Made by a program: the position numbers and the translations under genes
The notes under the pieces: model-generated
Seen by the model: the letters and a program-made list of their open reading frames with translations, nothing else
What the model was told of the DNA's origin: nothing
Databases searched by the model: none
Shown: positions 60,795 to 64,000 of the stretch, in pieces
Layout: each line of letters opens with the position of its first letter
Position numbering within the stretch: the stretch's first letter is position 1
Source of the DNA: Litoditis marina
Lineage: Eukaryota; Nematoda; Chromadorea; Rhabditida; Rhabditidae
DNA length: 64,000 nucleotides
Reading direction: 5' to 3'
Assembly: GCA_964036275.1 (NCBI GenBank)
Contig: OZ038437.1
Coordinates: 11,091,960 to 11,155,959, forward strand

Positions 60795-63691
60795 ATGTTG
60801 AAATGGCTTGTAGTTCTGTGTATCGCAAGCGTTTGGTCTGATACTGACTGTCCAGTGCAAACCACATGTAGAGCAGAATATAACCGGTAAGACATGTTAT
60901 TTTTAGTGAATTTGATTTGAGAGGAGCATTTCTCAACTAAAACCTTAGTTTTTTCGAATTCTTCTCGAATGGATGAACATGTATGAAAACATAACCGACT
61001 GTTTGCTTGTTTGGGAACACCTCCAAATATGTTGAACACATTTGATGGTTTCGAGGAGGACAAAGTCCGTATTCAAAAACATTCCGCCAATATTATCCCA
61101 ACCGGCGTCTCTTCAATCATACACTATTTCTCTTCTCTCACACTCCGCCGGGGTACAAGCTGAAAGGGGAGAAAAGAGATCCAGAATGCAATAGAGGTGT
61201 TGGTATATTCGAGCAGACCATTAGAAGAAGCGTCCCGCTCTAATTTTGACATCCAAGTCAACAATCTGAATTTACGGAAAAAACCATTATCAAAATATAT
61301 ACTTTTTCTCGCTTCATTTTCTCGGAAAAAAGCACCTACGTAATGATACCGATAGGAGGTTGCGTCCAATGAATCCTTTTCACGATTAATGATTATCCAG
61401 ATGTTACAAACTGATTTCGACGGGAACCGAATTCGATAGAGCAGAAACGAATTGTGTCTCGTTGGGAGGTCATCTGGCGTCAATTCGGAGCGAGGAGGAG
61501 AATACAGATGTCCTGAGTGCGTTTAAGTAATTATGAACAACAACTTAAAAATACATACAAAATCCGAAGAAATACAGAACATAAAAAAGGACGAAATTCA
61601 CAAAAAGAAGGAAATGAAGACGTTTTAGGTTAGTGGTTAACGTTTATTTAGTCTGTTTGACATTTGAATAAGAATGAAGTGAAGTTCAACTTTTTTTATG
61701 CTGCTCTGATAAACACGACTACTTAGCGTGAACTCGAAACTTCTGAGTTGTCAATCACGGATGTAAATGCTTAGGTGGGAAATTTATGGAAAAAAAATTC
61801 AGGATTAGTGTCATTATGATTCTGGTGTGAGTTAATTCCAACATGTATTTGTTCCAAGCCATTGAACCTCATCTATCAGTCCAATTTCACCATGTTTCGA
61901 TTCGTGTTTTCATATTGCTCAAATTCATTTGGTTTTATTCATTTTTCGTTCTCTCTATGTATCTCACATGCTTGCATGTAAATAAATCAATCATTCAATT
62001 ACCGCACATCTTTTGCAAAAACTATAAAGGGGGTGGTTAGTTTTCTCCAATCGAGCGGTTACGGTCTATCTTGCCCCGTCCCGTTGTGTTTTTTGCTCGA
62101 TCACATTGCTTTTGCCTCGAAATTCGTGAACCTAGGCCTGGATTGAAGCAATTTACAACAAAGACTTGGTCAGCAATTCTGATATTCCAGCAATGGCAAA
62201 AAGTCACTTCATCTACGGCTCGCTGGATTTTTGGATTGGCGCGGAGGGAGGAGAAAAATGGTCCTGGAGCGATGGCTCGGAATGGAACTACACCAATTGG
62301 CTGGCTGGCGGTAAGTTCAAAAACTATCGGGAAGTATGGAAGGATTAAAATGCAAAAAATGAAACAGGAAAGTGAAAAAGCAAAGAAAAAAGTGAAAACA
62401 TATAAAGAAAGTCAACGACTTCTCAACGAGAGATGTCAGCAGAAAAGATTTGAATTATAACTATTTCTCGATGCTTTTTGATGAGGTGTATTGTTTTGTT
62501 TATAACATTATTAACTTTATATATATATTTTTTTTGTAGAGCCGCAAGATGCGAACAACAATGGAGCGATAATTTTGGACTCTGGCAAATGGAGGTACGT
62601 AACGGCTCGTTTGGAGTGACTTGTATGCTCTTCAGATAGAACGTGAGATAGCAGGCGACGGTGTGGCTATATGATTTTGCACCGATATATAAAAACGTTT
62701 TTTCGAAATGATACGGTCGCTTAGTAATCAAAGTGAGAAGCAGGGTGGTTTTCGTATCACTTCGTGTTCAGTTCGGAATGATAACGACTAATTCCAAATC
62801 GTTCTAGGTCGTCAAATCCAAATAGTCTGAAACCGTACGTTTGTGCCCTACCGTACTCTTCCGGAACAACGATGAGCACCGCAACGTGTATGCCGAGTGC
62901 CACATACTCTCCCCCTGTTACGTGTAAGTCGAGAGGGAGAGAGAAAGAGAGAGAGAGAGGGGAGAGCGAGAGAATGAGTTAGAGTGAAAGATAGAGAGAG
63001 AAAGAGAGAGAGAGAGAGAAGGGGATAAAGATAGATCCAAACACTCTTTACCCTCTCTAATGTTGCGTAATTTTGTTTTTCAGATCAATGTGACAGTGCT
63101 TGGACCTACTATGAAATGACCGACTCTTGTTACGGGGTGAGTCCTACATGTGCTAACCAACAAGCAGCAGAATATAGAAAACATCGAATGTATTTCATAT
63201 TTTTTATTTCATTTTAGTTGAACAGATAGTTTGAGTAAAGGTATACATAATAATGAAGAAGAGAACCTAAACGAATCTCTGACTCGAATAAATTTCACCG
63301 AATCTCACCTGAATGTACATTGCATGAATTCGGCATACCCTAATATAGTTTGTCCCCCCCCCTCTACAGTAATATAATTAAATTTTAAAATCAAAATTTG
63401 GTTTGCTGACGTTTTTGGATTTTCTGCACTTTGTGTCTTTACAAACTCTAAAAGCTTGGCACAAGAACATAGAATCATGCATTGTAAACAGCCTCCTTAA
63501 TATTTAACGGGTTACTGTAGAAGAAAATCGATTGGTGAAACAGAGTATATAGACTAACTTTTCAACACTTTTTCCTTTTTTGACCTAGATTGTGAAAAAC
63601 TGCGACTACGCAGACTGCAAAAAGCAGTGTGAGGACCTTGGATCTCATTTGACGTCAATTCATTCGACTGCAGAAAACTATTTTATCACAG
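60795..63691 (+). CDS. secreted protein with tandem C-type lectin domains (5' part)
   Basis: Exons: 60795-60886, 61401-61516 (or a 61526 end), 62191-62310, 62540-62594, 62808-62923, 63084-63136 and 63589-63691; the gene runs off the window in phase 1. Exon 1 encodes signal peptide MLKWLVVLCIASVWS. CTLD-1: CYKLISTGTEFDRAETNCVS, GGHLASIRSEEEN, FWIGAEGGEKWSWSDGS, NWLAGEPQD and a final PYVCALP. EPQ replaces the usual EPN/QPD sugar-binding triplet. CTLD-2 starts after CDSAWTYYEMTDSCYG and continues CKKQCEDLGSHLTSIHSTAE. CTLDs bind carbohydrates or proteins; the ligand is unknown. The 61526 donor is stronger but breaks the frame with the next exon, so 61516 (A|gtgcgt) is preferred. Confidence 0.85.
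62936..63025. repeat. (GA)n tract in a lectin intron
   Basis: About 90 bases of GAGAGA, directly after the donor of exon 62808-62923. Confidence 0.9.
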
Positions 63692-63790
63692 GTTAGTTTT
63701 TCCATTAGTCCTGCCGATATTTTTAACATCTCCTTCTGTATGGCACATGCTTACACGTAAGTGAATCAATCAAAGGGAAGCTAGACATAG

Positions 63791-63898
63791 GTGAGCGTTA
63801 TTGCGAGCACATACGGTACATGAAGATACCGCCGAGTGGGATCGAACCATGGTGTTTTGAATGCTAGCGCGCCCACAACCAATCGACCACTCGACCAT
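63791..63898 (-). repeat. second tRNA-derived element family, copy 2
   Basis: Minus-strand GGTCGAGTGGTCGATTGG and GGTTCGATCCC with a tail containing CGGTATCTTCATG, parallel to 13456-13572. It lies in the lectin gene's next intron. Confidence 0.55.
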
Positions 63899-64000
63899 AA
63901 AAATTTGAAGACGTTTTTTTCGGACTTTCAGAGCTTGTTTTGGTGGTCAGATAGTATGGAGTATGAAGAATGAACTTTAAATAATATCGTTCTCGGAAAA

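Noticed and set aside
62071..62460. A continuous 129-codon open frame across a lectin exon
   Set aside because: It is in a different frame from the CTLD (FWIGAEGGEKWSWSDGS) and runs through a clear GGCG|gtaagt donor.

Overview
The window looks like genomic DNA of a rhabditid-type nematode. The evidence is the gene content: tandem ShK domains, a secreted lectin built as vWA-vWA-C-type lectin, TSP1 repeats, and many short exons with TTTCAG acceptors. The species cannot be named from the sequence. One 23-base N run (31161-31183) shows it is an assembly.

Five protein-coding loci can be assembled by hand. (1) The 3' end of a plus-strand gene with two ShK domains (3-2933). (2) Part of a minus-strand gene with a Ras-association-like domain (about 7732-14020). 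(3) A complete 20-exon, about 623-residue minus-strand C-type lectin with two vWA domains (38751-53418). (4) A minus-strand secreted TSP1-repeat protein (54432-58899) with an in-frame TAG in one repeat exon. (5) The 5' part of a plus-strand secreted double C-type-lectin protein (60795-63691, running off the window), divergent from gene 4. Genes 1, 3, 4 and 5 all encode, or appear to encode, extracellular cysteine-rich proteins.

The rest is mostly repeats. 31103-38121 holds five head-to-tail copies of a non-autonomous Helitron-like element with exact CTAG/TC junctions; one copy carries a 5'-truncated RTE-like retrotransposon. A tRNA-Arg-like SINE/MITE family has 11 copies. Several MITE families are present, including three bounded by TTAA. 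There is a 154-bp satellite (29165-30150), and (GA)n/(CT)n tracts are abundant. From 14.5 to 31 kb I found no exon I trust.

The most unusual pattern is that at least six loci contain partial copies of an exon edge, with the neighbouring splice site and intron, next to the real exon. The extreme case is a 12-copy, 148-bp array made from the 3' end of an ShK exon plus its 5' splice site (722-2498). Others flank the RA exon, the lectin CTLD exon, the TSP1 exon and two signal-peptide exons.

All gene structures are hand-built from splice sites, phase and homology-like motifs. No database search was possible.
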